Both the position numbers and the translations under genes were made by a program. Positions 9,150 to 18,901 of a stretch of 64,000 nt of DNA are shown here, in pieces (the stretch's first letter is position 1; each line of letters starts with the position of its first letter). Source of the stretch: Calothrix sp. NIES-4105 (GTDB lineage Bacteria > Cyanobacteriota > Cyanobacteriia > Cyanobacteriales > Nostocaceae); the NCBI RefSeq assembly GCF_002368415.1, contig NZ_AP018290.1:8113717-8177716 (forward strand), in the 5' to 3' direction. The notes under the pieces are model-generated. The model was not told where the DNA came from. It worked only from the letters and a program-made list of their open reading frames with translations, and ran no database searches.

Positions 9150-12100
9150 ATGCTATCCGCCTTGAAAATTCCTGGCTACGAAATTACCGAAGTAATTCAC
9201 GAAGGTTTAAACACAATCGTTTATCGGGCAGTATCGCAATCAACATCAGAAAAAGTAATTCTGAAAGTATTGAAAGCTGAATATCCTTCCCTAGAAGAGA
9301 TTACCCGCTTGAAGCATGAATATAGCATTACCCAAAACCTTGATATAGAAGGAATTGTTAAAGTCGTGCGTTTGGAGCAAGCATCTCACCATATATTAGT
9401 GTTGGAAGATTTTGGCGGTATAAGTCTTCACTCATTTCTTGCTGACCAACAATTATCCCTCATATCCTTTCTGGGCATCGCCATACAACTCGCTAAATGC
9501 TTGATATCACTCTATACTCACCAGATAATCCATAAAGATATCAAACCTTCAAATATCATTATTAACCCAGAAAGCGGGATTGTTAAACTTACCGACTTTA
9601 GCATCGCTTCACGTATAAGTCAGGAAGCACAGTTAATTAGTGCCAGTAAGTTGGAGGGAACATTAGCATATATTTCCCCTGAGCAAACGGGACGAATGAA
9701 CCGCACTGTAGATTATCGCAGTGATTTTTACTCTTTAGGCGCCACATTCTATGAGATGCTGACGGGGCAATTGCCATTTCAGAGCGATGATGCTTTGGAA
9801 ATAGTGCATTGTCATATTGCCAAACAACCACCATGTATTTTGGATTTTAATCCAAATGTACCTAGCGTGATAGCTGCTATTATTACTAAGCTGATGGCAA
9901 AAAATGCTGAAGACCGCTATCAAAGTGCAGCAGGGTTGTTAGCTGATTTGGAGCGTTGTTTGGATGAGTTAAAAAATATAGGTAAAATTACTGACTTTTT
10001 GCCAGGAGAGAGTGACCGTATTTCCCAATTGAATATTCCTCAAAAGCTTTATGGCAGGGAAAAAGAAGTTGAAACACTACTAGCTGCTTTTGACTCCATT
10101 AGTCAAGGGGAAAGTCAACTACTGCTAGTTGCAGGTTACTCTGGAATTGGCAAATCATCGTTAGTACATGAAGTGCATAAGCCAATTGTACGGCAACGCG
10201 GGTATTTCCTATGTGGAAAGTTTGACCAGTTTCAGCGCGCTATTCCTTATGCGTCGTTAATTCAGGCATTTCAGTCTTTGATGCGGCAGTTATTAGTCGA
10301 AAATGCCACACGACTATTTAGCTGGAAAGAAAAATTACTAACAGCGCTAGGTAACAATGGACAGGTGATTATTGATGTAATTCCAGAATTGGAATTAATT
10401 ATAGGAACCCAACCACCTGTTGTTGAGTTGGGCGCCACGGAGAGACAAAACCGTTTTAATCAAGTATTCTGTGCATTTGTGAGTGTTTTTGCACAAAAAG
10501 AGCATCCTCTCGTTATATTTTTAGATGATTTGCAATGGGCAGATATTGCTACACTTAAGTTAATGCAGCAATTAGTAACCGACAGTAATACTCAGTATTT
10601 ATTGTTAATTGCCGCTTATCGCGATAACGAAGTTAGTCCAACACATCCGTTTATCCAGACCGTTGAAGAAATTCAAAAAACTAGGACAATTAATCAAATA
10701 ACTTTACCAAGTTTAAATATCTCTCAAGTACACCAATTAGTAAATGATACCTTGAATATTACTGATAATTATATCACCCAAGATTTAGTATCTTTACTAT
10801 TTAATAAAACATTTGGTAATCCTTTCTTTTTAACACAGCTACTAACAACACTTTATCAAGAGAAATTAATCAAGTATAATTTTACTTTAAAATGCTGGGA
10901 ATGGAATATAACACAAATTCAAAGTGTCGGCATCACTAACTTGGGTATAGTAGAATTAATGGCAAGCAAAATCAGTAAATTGCCTGCTGCTACTCAGTCA
11001 GCATTGCAGTTAGCTGCTTGTATTGGTGCCACTTTTAAACTAGATGTTTTAGCAACAGTAAGCGAAAAACCTGCATCCGATATCATCAAATCACTCTGGT
11101 CAGCATTGGAACAAGGATTAATATTACCATTAAATCATAATTATCAGGCGCCGACTGAACAGTTACTATTAATTTGCGACGAGTCACTGCAAAAATTCGG
11201 TTTTGACGAGACAGGATTAGAATTTAAATTTTTACATGATCGAGTTCAGCAGGCTGCTTATTCTCTAATTCCGGAATCATCAAAACAAACTATACATTTA
11301 AAAATTGGTAAATTGTTACTTAATTATTACTCATCAGAACTGGAAGCGTATATTTTAAATATTGTTAATCATTTAAATATAGGCGCCAATCTACTAGATT
11401 TACAAGCAGAAAAAGAAGAACTATCCAAATTGAATTTATTAGCTGGTCGTAAAGCTAAAACAGCAAACGCTCCTACTGCTTCTACTGAGTATTTAAATAT
11501 AGGAATACAATTGTTACCAGATAACAGTTGGCATCATTATGATTTGACGCTAAATCTATATGTGGAATTAATCGAAGCTGAGTACTTAAATACTAACTTT
11601 GAGCGTTTGCAACAGCTATGTGAAATCGTCTTAATTCATGCCAAAGACATCTTAGATACAATTAAAGTATATGAACTAAAAATTCTGTCTTATAATTCCC
11701 AATTTCAGCCGCAATTAGCAATTGAAATAGGTCTTGATGTACTGAATAAGCTGGGAGTAACACTTATTGAAGAATTACCAAAAGATATTGATGTTGAGGG
11801 ATTAGAAAATCTACCGCAAATTGAAGATACATATCAAATAGCAGTATTAAAAATTCTTAATCAATTAGCTTATTCTACTTATTTAACAGCCCCCGATTTA
11901 TACGTAAAAGTTGTATTTACAATGGTGGATATTTGTATTCACTACGGTAATTCTGAAACTACGGCTTTTGCCTATGTTAGCTGTGGTGTACTTTGCCAAG
12001 TGATTGGTGAGGTTGACTTAGGGTATAAGTATGGTTTATTATCGCTCAAAATATTGGATAAATTTAATGCGATAACTTTTGCTCCTAAAGTTTTAGTACT

Positions 12101-14462
12101 TTATAACATTTGTGTTCGTCATTGGAAAGAGCATGGCAAATTAACCCTTAATGCATTTTCGGAAGCTTTTAATATAGGTGTCGAGACTGGAGATATTGAA
12201 TATGCCTGTATTGCCAGTCTCTTGTTTTGCATTTACAGCTTTTTAACTGGTGAAGCACTTCCAGTCTTAGATGAACAATATAGAAAGTATCTTGACTATA
12301 CAAAATCTGTCAAGCAGGAGTACTCTACTTATTGCCTTCAAATATGGCACCAGCTAGCTTTGAATTTACAAAGTGTGAATCAAGGTTTTAATGAAAACAC
12401 TTGTCGTTTAATCGGCGATAGTTTTAATGAAGATGAACTATTGCCAATATTCATTGAGTCAAATCAACTTAATTTATTGTTTGGGGTTTATTTTTCTAAA
12501 TTAATACTAGCTTATCTATTCCAACAATATGAGCAAGCAATTGAGTATTCACGTCTGGTAGAACAATATGCGGTAAGCGCGCGCGCAACAATGATGATTG
12601 TACAGCACAAGTTTTATGATTCATTAGCACTACTTAAACATTATCCAAACGTTTCTGCCCAAGAACAAGCACAATATTTAGCCCAAGTTATAGCTAACCA
12701 AAATCAAATGAAAATATGGAGTTCTCATTGTGCCGCTAACAACCAACATAAATATGACTTAGTAGAAGCCGAGAAATGTCGTATCTTAGGTCAAAATTGG
12801 GAAGCAACACAATTGTATAACAGTGCGATAGAACTAGCATTACTAAATGGATATATACAAGAACAAGCGATAGCTTCGGAGCTTGCAGGTGAGTTTTATT
12901 TAGCCTTTGGTAATACTAAAGTTGCCAAAACCTATCTTAATGATGCTCATTATGCATATGAGCAATGGGGAGCAACAGCTAAAGTTAAAGATTTAGAATC
13001 GCGCTATCCTTACCTTACCTTTCGTAAAAGAGAATCCACGTCTCCAACTACCACAACCAGTACTCAAACTACTAACAATTATTCATCGCTTGATTCGGCA
13101 ACCATAATTAAAGCATCTCAAACTCTTTCTAGCGAAATAGTTCTTAGCAGTTTACTGAATCAACTTATGCATTTATTACGCGAGAATGCTGGCGCCCAAA
13201 AAGTATGCTTTATTGCTAATACTGGTGAACAATTATTTTTAGAAGCGGTTCTTACAGAAGAACTGGACGAGGCACAGGTATTACAATCACTGCCAATTGA
13301 GAAGTGTAATATTTTGCCATTGTCATTAATTGATTATGTACAACGCACTCTCACACCTGTAATATTAGATGATGCTACTCAATCAGAAAATTTTAGTACA
13401 GATACTTATATCTCAGCGAATTTTTGCTTATCTGTATTAGTATTTCCAGTTATTCACCAAAGTAAGCTTCAAGGCATTTTATATTTAGAAAACAACCTTA
13501 CTAAAGCCGCGTTTACACAAGATAGAGTTGAACTACTAAGCGTAATTGCAGCACAAGCAGCTATCTCTCTACAAAACGCGCGCTTTTATACAACCCTAGA
13601 AAACCGCGTTGAAGAACGCACACAAGAACTAGCACAAAGTAATCAAGAACTGCAAGCAACATTAGAGAAATTACACCAAACTCAAGTCCAGCTCATCCAA
13701 AGCGAGAAAATGTCGAGTTTAGGGCAGTTAGTTGCAGGTATTGCTCATGAAATAAATAATCCAATTAATTTTATCTACGGGAATTTAACTTATACTCATG
13801 AATATACTCAATCGCTGTTTGACTTACTTAAAGTGTATCAACAAAACTACCCTAAACCTGTAGAAGAAATCATTGATACTACTGAAGAAATAGATTTAGA
13901 CTATATTCAAGACGATTTGCCAAAAATATTGGATTCGATGAAGAATGGCGCCGAACGAGTTAAAAGTATAGTGCTGTCATTAAGAAATTTCGCACGTCTT
14001 GACGAAGCCGAAAGTAAAAAAGTTAACATTCATGAAGGGCTAGATAATACCTTAATGATTCTTCAGCAAAAATTAGGAACGATTCAAGTCATTAAGCAAT
14101 ATGCAGATCTACCAGAAGTATATTGCTTTGCAGGAGAATTAAATCAGGTATTCATGAATATATTGAACAACGCAATTGATGCAGTGGCAACCAAACCAGA
14201 AAATGACTCTACAATTTGGATACGGACTGCCGTAAAAGAAAATAATCAAATTGCAATTACCATAGCTGATAATGGCGCCGGAATCAAACCAGAGATAAAA
14301 CCTAAAATATTTGACCCATTTTTTACTACAAAACCCGTTGGACAAGGTACTGGTTTGGGGTTATCGATAAGTCATCAAATAATAGAACAGCATCAGGGAC
14401 AGTTACTTTGTTCTTCTGAATTAGGGGTTGGTACAGAGTTTACTATTTTATTACCGTATTGA
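9150..14462 (+). CDS. Trifunctional Ser/Thr kinase / AAA ATPase / GAF-sensor histidine kinase
   Basis: 1,770 residues, a layout known in filamentous cyanobacteria (HstK type). Order: protein kinase domain (about 5-270) with HKDIKPSN near 128 and DFS in place of DFG near 150; ATPase domain (about 295-560) with Walker A GYSGIGKSS near 330 and Walker B IFLDDLQWAD near 457; a long helical TPR-like middle (about 580-1270); GAF domain (about 1310-1475); coiled coil; histidine kinase with GIAHEINNP (phospho-His about 1533), N box NILNNAIDAV near 1670, G1 ADNGAG near 1706 and G2 GQGTGLGLS near 1732. No membrane segment is seen, so it is cytoplasmic. The glycine loop (HEGLNTIVYRA) is poor. GAF suggests a small-molecule or redox input. 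No response regulator is adjacent, so the output partner is unknown. Confidence 0.93.
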   Translation: MLSALKIPGYEITEVIHEGLNTIVYRAVSQSTSEKVILKVLKAEYPSLEEITRLKHEYSITQNLDIEGIVKVVRLEQASHHILVLEDFGGISLHSFLADQQLSLISFLGIAIQLAKCLISLYTHQIIHKDIKPSNIIINPESGIVKLTDFSIASRISQEAQLISASKLEGTLAYISPEQTGRMNRTVDYRSDFYSLGATFYEMLTGQLPFQSDDALEIVHCHIAKQPPCILDFNPNVPSVIAAIITKLMAKNAEDRYQSAAGLLADLERCLDELKNIGKITDFLPGESDRISQLNIPQKLYGREKEVETLLAAFDSISQGESQLLLVAGYSGIGKSSLVHEVHKPIVRQRGYFLCGKFDQFQRAIPYASLIQAFQSLMRQLLVENATRLFSWKEKLLTALGNNGQVIIDVIPELELIIGTQPPVVELGATERQNRFNQVFCAFVSVFAQKEHPLVIFLDDLQWADIATLKLMQQLVTDSNTQYLLLIAAYRDNEVSPTHPFIQTVEEIQKTRTINQITLPSLNISQVHQLVNDTLNITDNYITQDLVSLLFNKTFGNPFFLTQLLTTLYQEKLIKYNFTLKCWEWNITQIQSVGITNLGIVELMASKISKLPAATQSALQLAACIGATFKLDVLATVSEKPASDIIKSLWSALEQGLILPLNHNYQAPTEQLLLICDESLQKFGFDETGLEFKFLHDRVQQAAYSLIPESSKQTIHLKIGKLLLNYYSSELEAYILNIVNHLNIGANLLDLQAEKEELSKLNLLAGRKAKTANAPTASTEYLNIGIQLLPDNSWHHYDLTLNLYVELIEAEYLNTNFERLQQLCEIVLIHAKDILDTIKVYELKILSYNSQFQPQLAIEIGLDVLNKLGVTLIEELPKDIDVEGLENLPQIEDTYQIAVLKILNQLAYSTYLTAPDLYVKVVFTMVDICIHYGNSETTAFAYVSCGVLCQVIGEVDLGYKYGLLSLKILDKFNAITFAPKVLVLYNICVRHWKEHGKLTLNAFSEAFNIGVETGDIEYACIASLLFCIYSFLTGEALPVLDEQYRKYLDYTKSVKQEYSTYCLQIWHQLALNLQSVNQGFNENTCRLIGDSFNEDELLPIFIESNQLNLLFGVYFSKLILAYLFQQYEQAIEYSRLVEQYAVSARATMMIVQHKFYDSLALLKHYPNVSAQEQAQYLAQVIANQNQMKIWSSHCAANNQHKYDLVEAEKCRILGQNWEATQLYNSAIELALLNGYIQEQAIASELAGEFYLAFGNTKVAKTYLNDAHYAYEQWGATAKVKDLESRYPYLTFRKRESTSPTTTTSTQTTNNYSSLDSATIIKASQTLSSEIVLSSLLNQLMHLLRENAGAQKVCFIANTGEQLFLEAVLTEELDEAQVLQSLPIEKCNILPLSLIDYVQRTLTPVILDDATQSENFSTDTYISANFCLSVLVFPVIHQSKLQGILYLENNLTKAAFTQDRVELLSVIAAQAAISLQNARFYTTLENRVEERTQELAQSNQELQATLEKLHQTQVQLIQSEKMSSLGQLVAGIAHEINNPINFIYGNLTYTHEYTQSLFDLLKVYQQNYPKPVEEIIDTTEEIDLDYIQDDLPKILDSMKNGAERVKSIVLSLRNFARLDEAESKKVNIHEGLDNTLMILQQKLGTIQVIKQYADLPEVYCFAGELNQVFMNILNNAIDAVATKPENDSTIWIRTAVKENNQIAITIADNGAGIKPEIKPKIFDPFFTTKPVGQGTGLGLSISHQIIEQHQGQLLCSSELGVGTEFTILLPY

Positions 14463-14542
14463 TCCCCCCCTACCCCCCGCGTGGAATGGTGGGAAAAGAA
14501 GCTATTCTTAGCCCCCCTAATTTGCGCTCTGTTGGGGGGATC
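14461..14542 (+). terminator. GATCCCCCC...GGGGGGATC inverted repeat after the hybrid kinase
   Basis: GATCCCCCC at 14461-14469 and GGGGGGATC at 14534-14542 enclose about 64 bp. The left arm starts at the last base of the stop codon. It is a member of the GGGGGGAT dispersed family; termination is likely but the long loop makes it uncertain. Confidence 0.45.
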
Positions 14543-14630
14543 AACTCATATTCTGTACCTTTAGGTTGATGTTTTTGTCAAAAAATGACTCCAACGTGTA
14601 AGTTGAATTATTATCTAGGTACTAAATATA

Positions 14631-15848
14631 ATGGCGCCTAATTTAAAAAATCAGGGTTGGATAGGTATTGCGCTATCATTCTACGCTTTTATCGCTATTG
14701 GCATTGCTGAGGGAGGATTGGGTGTTCTTATACCTTCTATTCAAGCAACATACAACTTGAGTGCTGCTACTATTACGCTACTTTTCATAAGCCAGGTTAC
14801 AGGTTATGTTATAGCCGCTTTTTCTAGCAGTATTCTAAGTAGTCGTATTGGACTCGCACGCATGTTATTGCTAGCATCTACGACTTTGACTCTGGCGCTG
14901 CTTATTTATGCACTTTCTGCTTCTTGGTTAGTAATGGTTGCTGCTGGTACATTACTTGGATTAGGAATTGGAATTATAGACGCAGGTATCAACACTTATA
15001 TTGCCAATCAACAAGATAATGCTGATTTGATGGGGATACTCCACGCATTTTATGGTGTGGGAGCTTTACTTGGTCCTGCGGTAGCAACTAGTTTACTCAC
15101 AATTAATTTAAACTGGCGCCAAGTTTATTTAGTTATTGCTGCTGTAGTAGGTGTAACAATCTTTGGAATGCTTTGGGCTGTAGTAAACAATTATAAGCCC
15201 TTAAATAAAAAAACTGACGCATCAAACACTAATGGTAGAGAAAATTTAAGTGTAGCGTTAAGAACACCGAAAGTATTAATAGCAGGCTTATTACTATTTG
15301 TATATGTAGGTGTAGAAGCATCGATAGGTAACTGGGCTTTTAGTGTTCAAAGTAAAGCTAGAAATACACCTGTGACTTTGGCTGGTTACAGCGTTAGCGC
15401 TTATTGGTTCGGGTTGACTATAGGAAGACTATTAACAGGACGTGTAGTAAAATATTTCGGCGCCACTCGTACACTTGATTTATCTTTCGTGTTGTTAGTA
15501 ATCAGTGTAGTTGCTTGGTGGTTGTTGCCCCAGCAATTATTTAGCTTACCGTTGATGGGTTTAGGTTTAGCCGCAATTTTCCCAATGATAATATGGTTAG
15601 TACCTCAACGAGTATCACCGCAAATAGTACCCGCAGCTATTGGGTTTATGACAAGTGTCGCATCTTTAGGCGCCGCTGGTATTCCAACTATATTAGGATG
15701 GTTTGCCGCGCGGTTTGGGTTGAATATTATTCCTGTACTACTCTTACCCTTAGCAATTGTAATGCTAATATTACACCGCTTATTGAATAATAGTAATCGT
15801 AGTAATCGTAGGTTGGGTGAAGCTCCGCGTAACCCAACAAAACTATAA
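14631..15848 (+). CDS. Major facilitator superfamily transporter
   Basis: 405 residues with about twelve hydrophobic segments in two six-helix halves joined by a hydrophilic loop (NNYKPLNKKTDASNTNGREN, about 187-206). The segment between helices 2 and 3 (SSRIGLARMLL) has the position of MFS motif A, and GLGIGIIDAGINTYI fits the fourth-fifth helix region. The overall pattern recalls FucP/Bsc6-like sugar permeases, but the substrate cannot be set. The last residues (RRLGEAPRNPTKL) are coded by a GTAGGTTGGGT dispersed repeat, so the natural C-terminus was probably extended by insertion of that repeat. Starts at ATG in AATATAATGGCGCC. Confidence 0.85.
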   Translation: MAPNLKNQGWIGIALSFYAFIAIGIAEGGLGVLIPSIQATYNLSAATITLLFISQVTGYVIAAFSSSILSSRIGLARMLLLASTTLTLALLIYALSASWLVMVAAGTLLGLGIGIIDAGINTYIANQQDNADLMGILHAFYGVGALLGPAVATSLLTINLNWRQVYLVIAAVVGVTIFGMLWAVVNNYKPLNKKTDASNTNGRENLSVALRTPKVLIAGLLLFVYVGVEASIGNWAFSVQSKARNTPVTLAGYSVSAYWFGLTIGRLLTGRVVKYFGATRTLDLSFVLLVISVVAWWLLPQQLFSLPLMGLGLAAIFPMIIWLVPQRVSPQIVPAAIGFMTSVASLGAAGIPTILGWFAARFGLNIIPVLLLPLAIVMLILHRLLNNSNRSNRRLGEAPRNPTKL

Positions 15849-15891
15849 AATTATAAGACAATGTTGGGTTTCGTTCCTCCACCCAACCTAC
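15808..15891. repeat. GTAGGTTGGGT inverted repeat (nested hairpin)
   Basis: GTAGGTTGGGTG (15808-15819) pairs with CACCCAACCTAC (15880-15891); inside, AACCCAACA and TGTTGGGTT form a second stem. It overlaps the ends of both convergent genes and may terminate both. Related half-copies lie at 17263 and about 45010. Confidence 0.65.
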
Positions 15892-16435
15892 TTACGTTAT
15901 ACATACAAATAAAATCAGTCATCCCATAATCATAGCCAAGCTGGTGAAGCAAAGTTGTAACCTGCGCGCGGTGATGTGTTTGATGATTAAAAAAGTGAGT
16001 CAGCGCAAACCAAAGCGAATGTTCTCGCTCAATAGTCCTAGATGCATTGTGATATTGCATCCGCGCAGATAACGTCTCATCAGTTAGTTCGCTAGTCCAA
16101 CTTTCAATAACACTATCCGTCTGCGCGCGTTCGTTACGAAGCTCTATAAAATCACTATATAATTCCTTCCCCAAAGACTCAACTTCCAAAATTAGCTTTG
16201 CATCTTGTAGAGAATTAAACTCATAACAAGTACTAGTTGCAAACCTACCTAACCAAGTTCGGTCAGCAAGAAGAATATGATTTAACGTACCATGAATCGA
16301 ATCAAAAAAAGCTCCAAGATTACGGCGCCGTTCTTCCTCAGTTAGCGATGCCACAAGCTCATAAATTTGATTATTTACCCACGTATTATATTGTGCTATC
16401 AATCGAAACTGATTAATATGGGTTGATGCTGGCAT
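15851..16435 (-). CDS. DinB family protein
   Basis: 194 residues from ATG at 16435, which has AGGAAA just upstream. The frame can be read 12 residues further (MLFLLTTEPHRK), but that part is coded by a CTCTGTG repeat and is rejected. DinB/YfiT-like four-helix bundle: LNHILLADRTWLGRF carries the first metal-ligand His, and HFFNHQTHHRAQVTTLLHQLG carries the second and third His. Such proteins bind a divalent metal and many act as thiol-dependent S-transferases or remain uncharacterised. It stands alone between repeats. The start has GGCGCC-containing coding sequence typical of the host. Confidence 0.85.
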   Translation of the reverse strand: MPASTHINQFRLIAQYNTWVNNQIYELVASLTEEERRRNLGAFFDSIHGTLNHILLADRTWLGRFATSTCYEFNSLQDAKLILEVESLGKELYSDFIELRNERAQTDSVIESWTSELTDETLSARMQYHNASRTIEREHSLWFALTHFFNHQTHHRAQVTTLLHQLGYDYGMTDFICMYNVSRLGGGTKPNIVL

Positions 16436-16526
16436 TTTCCTGTGTGGCTCTGTGGTGAGAAGAAAGAGCATTTTACCTTATTAGACGCAGAGAAAACAGA
16501 GAGAAGACTTTTATATCAATAGCATC

Positions 16527-16836
16527 TTAGGCTACATCATCAAACGGAAGCTTAGGTATTTGATTGTAAACTTCAGCATTTTCTTCAATTGCTTGTCGTA
16601 AATCATACTGTGATTGTAAATTCAACCAAAACTGAGCGCTGTTACCAAAATAACGGGATAAACGCAAAGCTGTATCTGCTGTAATACTGCGCTTTCCAGC
16701 TAAAATTTCACTAATCCTTGTCTGAGCTACACCTATATCTTTACTTAATCTATAAGGTGTAATATTCATCGGTTCCAAGAATTCTAATTGCAAGATTTCA
16801 CGCTTGTTGAATGTTTGGTAGACGGTTATTGTTCAT
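16527..16836 (-). pseudogene. higA: higA-like antitoxin with an N-terminal frameshift
   Basis: From the ATG at 16836 the frame reads MNNNRLPNI and then QQA-stop; the HigA body (EILQLEFLEPMNITPYRL..., HTH_XRE, LAGKRSITADTALRLSRYFG) resumes in another frame from about 16800. In intact relatives the junction reads NIHPGEIL. One extra base near 16800-16808 explains the break. The only in-frame start for the body is a TTG at 16793, giving 88 residues that keep the whole HTH but lose the N-terminal part. So a shortened repressor might still be made. It follows higB by 28 bp, the usual higB-higA order. Sequencing error is the main alternative. Confidence 0.7.
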
Positions 16837-16864
16837 ATACTTTTACTTAATGATAATCAACTAT

Positions 16865-17132
16865 TTATACTTCAGAAGCATTGTTTTCATCCGTCCAAAC
16901 AAAACAGATTCGCCACTTGTCATTAATTCTAATACTATATTGTCCCTCCCTATCACCAACCAACTTTTCCAACCGATTACCAGGTGGAACGCGCAAGTCT
17001 ATAATAGATGTTGCAGCCTTTGCGCACGAGTAATTTTCGTAAAGCGGTCTTCTGCATATCAGGCGGATACTGGGTAGATTTAAGACCCTGAAAGATAAGC
17101 TCTGTCTCTTCAGATTTAAAACTAACAACCAC
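16865..17132 (-). pseudogene. higB: higB-like RelE-superfamily toxin, frameshifted
   Basis: The N-terminal half ([34 protein letters not shown]) is in one frame from a GTG at 17132 and ends out of register (TGG TAA). The C-terminal half ([39 protein letters not shown]) is in the next frame and ends at 16865. Removing one base near 17022, in the run AAAGGCT, restores a complete HigB of about 90 residues. As it stands the toxin would lack its catalytic C-terminal sheet and be inactive, which fits a degraded locus. Confidence 0.75.
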
Positions 17133-17262
17133 AATACTATCGTTTTGCGTTACTATCGTCAAGCGTTAGTATACACTTTTATGTGCGACATTTGATTATA
17201 TTGAATAGAGAGATGCCGGAAATTTTCGTATCTATGTAATTTTTTGTAATAATCTAGCATTC

Positions 17263-17296
17263 GTAGGTTGGGTGTAACGCAGTGAAACCCAACGTT
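17263..17296. repeat. GTAGGTTGGGT dispersed repeat
   Basis: GTAGGTTGGGTGTAACGC is followed by GTGAAACCCAACGTT; AAACCCAAC can pair with GTTGGGT. A third copy is near 45010. It lies in the 5' leader of the DUF4336 gene. Confidence 0.6.
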
Positions 17297-17333
17297 AATT
17301 AACGAACCGCTTTGAACGCAAAGGAAAGAAAAA

Positions 17334-18152
17334 ATGAAACAAGAAAAATTCTTACCATCAGAAATATTTTATTCCTTATTCTCGCTAGTCAAAACCCCGA
17401 AAACTCAAAATCCTAAAGAAGAATGGGAAGCACATGTATTACCTCACAGTCCCATCCAAGAACTGGCGCCAAATCTCTGGCACGTTACAGGCATCTTACC
17501 AGCTAGCGGACACCCACCACGGGAGATGATACTTTATAAATTACCCGATTCTACACTATTAATTCATAGCGGTATTGTCTTAAACGAAGCAACTATGAGA
17601 CAACTTGAATCATTAGGTACACCCAAAATAATCATAGTACCTAACCGCATTCATCGACTCGACGCGTGCGTATTCAAACAGCGATATCCTAATATAACAG
17701 TAGTTGCTCCCGCTGCTGCCATACCTTATGTAGAGCAAGTTGTTTCAGTAGATGCAACAGCAGAAGAATATTTACCTCAATACGGTATAGTATGCCATCA
17801 ACCAATAGGCATTCGTCCCCAAGAATTAGCATATGAATTACAACTACCAACAGGAAAAGCATTAATATTTACAGATATTCTATTCAACTTAACCGACTCT
17901 TACCTAGATAAATATACACCTGCAACAAAATTACCATTAAATATACTAGGCGCCTATGGTTTCTTTGGCATCACCAGATTAGGAAAAATGTTTTACATGA
18001 CCGATAGAAACGCCTATCGCCAATGGCTAGAATCATTAGCAGATAATATTACAGATTTACAAGTAATCTCAGTCGCACATGGGGAACCAATCATAAATAA
18101 TTGCACCCAAAAATTACATGAAGCCGCCGCCAGATTAAACACCAATAAATAA
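17334..18152 (+). CDS. DUF4336 domain protein (metallo-beta-lactamase-like fold)
   Basis: 272 residues, ATG preceded by AAAGGAAAG. The pattern ELAPNLWHVTGILP, LLIHSGIVLNEATM, IIVPNRIHRLDACVFKQRYP, LIFTDILFN and VISVAHGEPI follows the order of strands in metallo-beta-lactamase-like DUF4336 proteins, which are common in cyanobacteria. The standard HxHxDH zinc motif is not intact here (NRIHRLDA takes its place), so hydrolase activity is doubtful. No signal peptide is seen. It is followed by a hairpin and a small membrane protein, but co-transcription is unclear. Confidence 0.8.
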   Translation: MKQEKFLPSEIFYSLFSLVKTPKTQNPKEEWEAHVLPHSPIQELAPNLWHVTGILPASGHPPREMILYKLPDSTLLIHSGIVLNEATMRQLESLGTPKIIIVPNRIHRLDACVFKQRYPNITVVAPAAAIPYVEQVVSVDATAEEYLPQYGIVCHQPIGIRPQELAYELQLPTGKALIFTDILFNLTDSYLDKYTPATKLPLNILGAYGFFGITRLGKMFYMTDRNAYRQWLESLADNITDLQVISVAHGEPIINNCTQKLHEAAARLNTNK

Positions 18153-18168
18153 AAACCTTCTCTTGTGG

Positions 18169-18188
18169 AACGGGCATCCTTGCCCGTT
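18169..18188 (+). terminator. TGTGGAACGGGCA dispersed hairpin
   Basis: AACGGGCA (18169-18176), loop TCCT, TGCCCGTT (18181-18188). Perfect 8-bp stem, 17 bp after the DUF4336 stop. The preceding CTTGTGG makes it a member of the family also seen in part at 2063 and 5355. Confidence 0.5.
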
Positions 18189-18267
18189 ACTTCAGTTCTA
18201 CCCTAAGAAGGATGCTCTAATCCAAATTCTTGATCAAGCTAGGTTGAAACAGTCAGGAAAAATCGAA

Positions 18268-18753
18268 ATGCAACGAGAACAACTTGGCAAATGGCTACTC
18301 GGCGCCGCAGCACTTTCAACAATAATTGTTCCTATCGGTGTAGATGCGGTTATATTAGCCGAAGGTCATATGAATAATCCTGCATGGCTACCTCATGCGA
18401 AGTTACATTGTGCAATGTCATTTTTTGCTGCTGTATCATTAGGAGGCGCCGCTCTTGCAGTATTGACGCGCCCAGTAACTGATAAATTTTCAATGGGGCT
18501 TGCGACATTTTTAAGCTGTAGCTTTTATATAGGATTAATTGCAGCAGGATTTTGGCCTGGTACTTCCTACGGGTTTATCGGCGACCCAGTTCTTGGTGAT
18601 TTTCCTGAGCCACAAATAGGAGGAATCACGATTTATCCAAACGTCATAGCAAGCGTAATTACCATAGCTATTGCCCTTACAGGCTACTGGTTGACAAGTC
18701 AAGTTAATGAGTCAGGTAAGATCAATCAACCTTTAGCAGTAAAAGATAGTTAA
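18268..18753 (+). CDS. Small four-helix membrane protein of unknown function
   Basis: 161 residues from ATG at 18268, which has AGGAAAA 7 bases upstream. The longer frame (from 18163) would begin inside the TGTGGAACGGGCA repeat and is rejected. Four hydrophobic segments: about 9-32 (LLGAAALSTIIVPIGVDAVI), 48-68, 75-98 and 124-146. WLPHAKLHCAMSFF between segments 1 and 2 carries a conserved-looking His pair; this arrangement recalls DUF6640-like proteins, but I hold that only as a tentative match. The C-terminal 20 residues are polar. Function unknown. Confidence 0.7.
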   Translation: MQREQLGKWLLGAAALSTIIVPIGVDAVILAEGHMNNPAWLPHAKLHCAMSFFAAVSLGGAALAVLTRPVTDKFSMGLATFLSCSFYIGLIAAGFWPGTSYGFIGDPVLGDFPEPQIGGITIYPNVIASVITIAIALTGYWLTSQVNESGKINQPLAVKDS

Positions 18754-18901
18754 TCGTTGAAGCGCTAATTAATTTTCAGGTATTCGGGTAAATAAAATAC
18801 CTTTCACAGTTGGCTCGAAGGGAAAAGTAAGGGGTTGGGGGATCAAAATTCAAAACATACGTAGTATTTAAATGTACAGCATGTTGCGTATTTATAAAAC
18901 A

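Noticed and set aside
16811-17077. Plus-strand 88-residue frame over the higBA locus
   Set aside because: It is antisense to the recognisable HigB and HigA sequences and has no family character.
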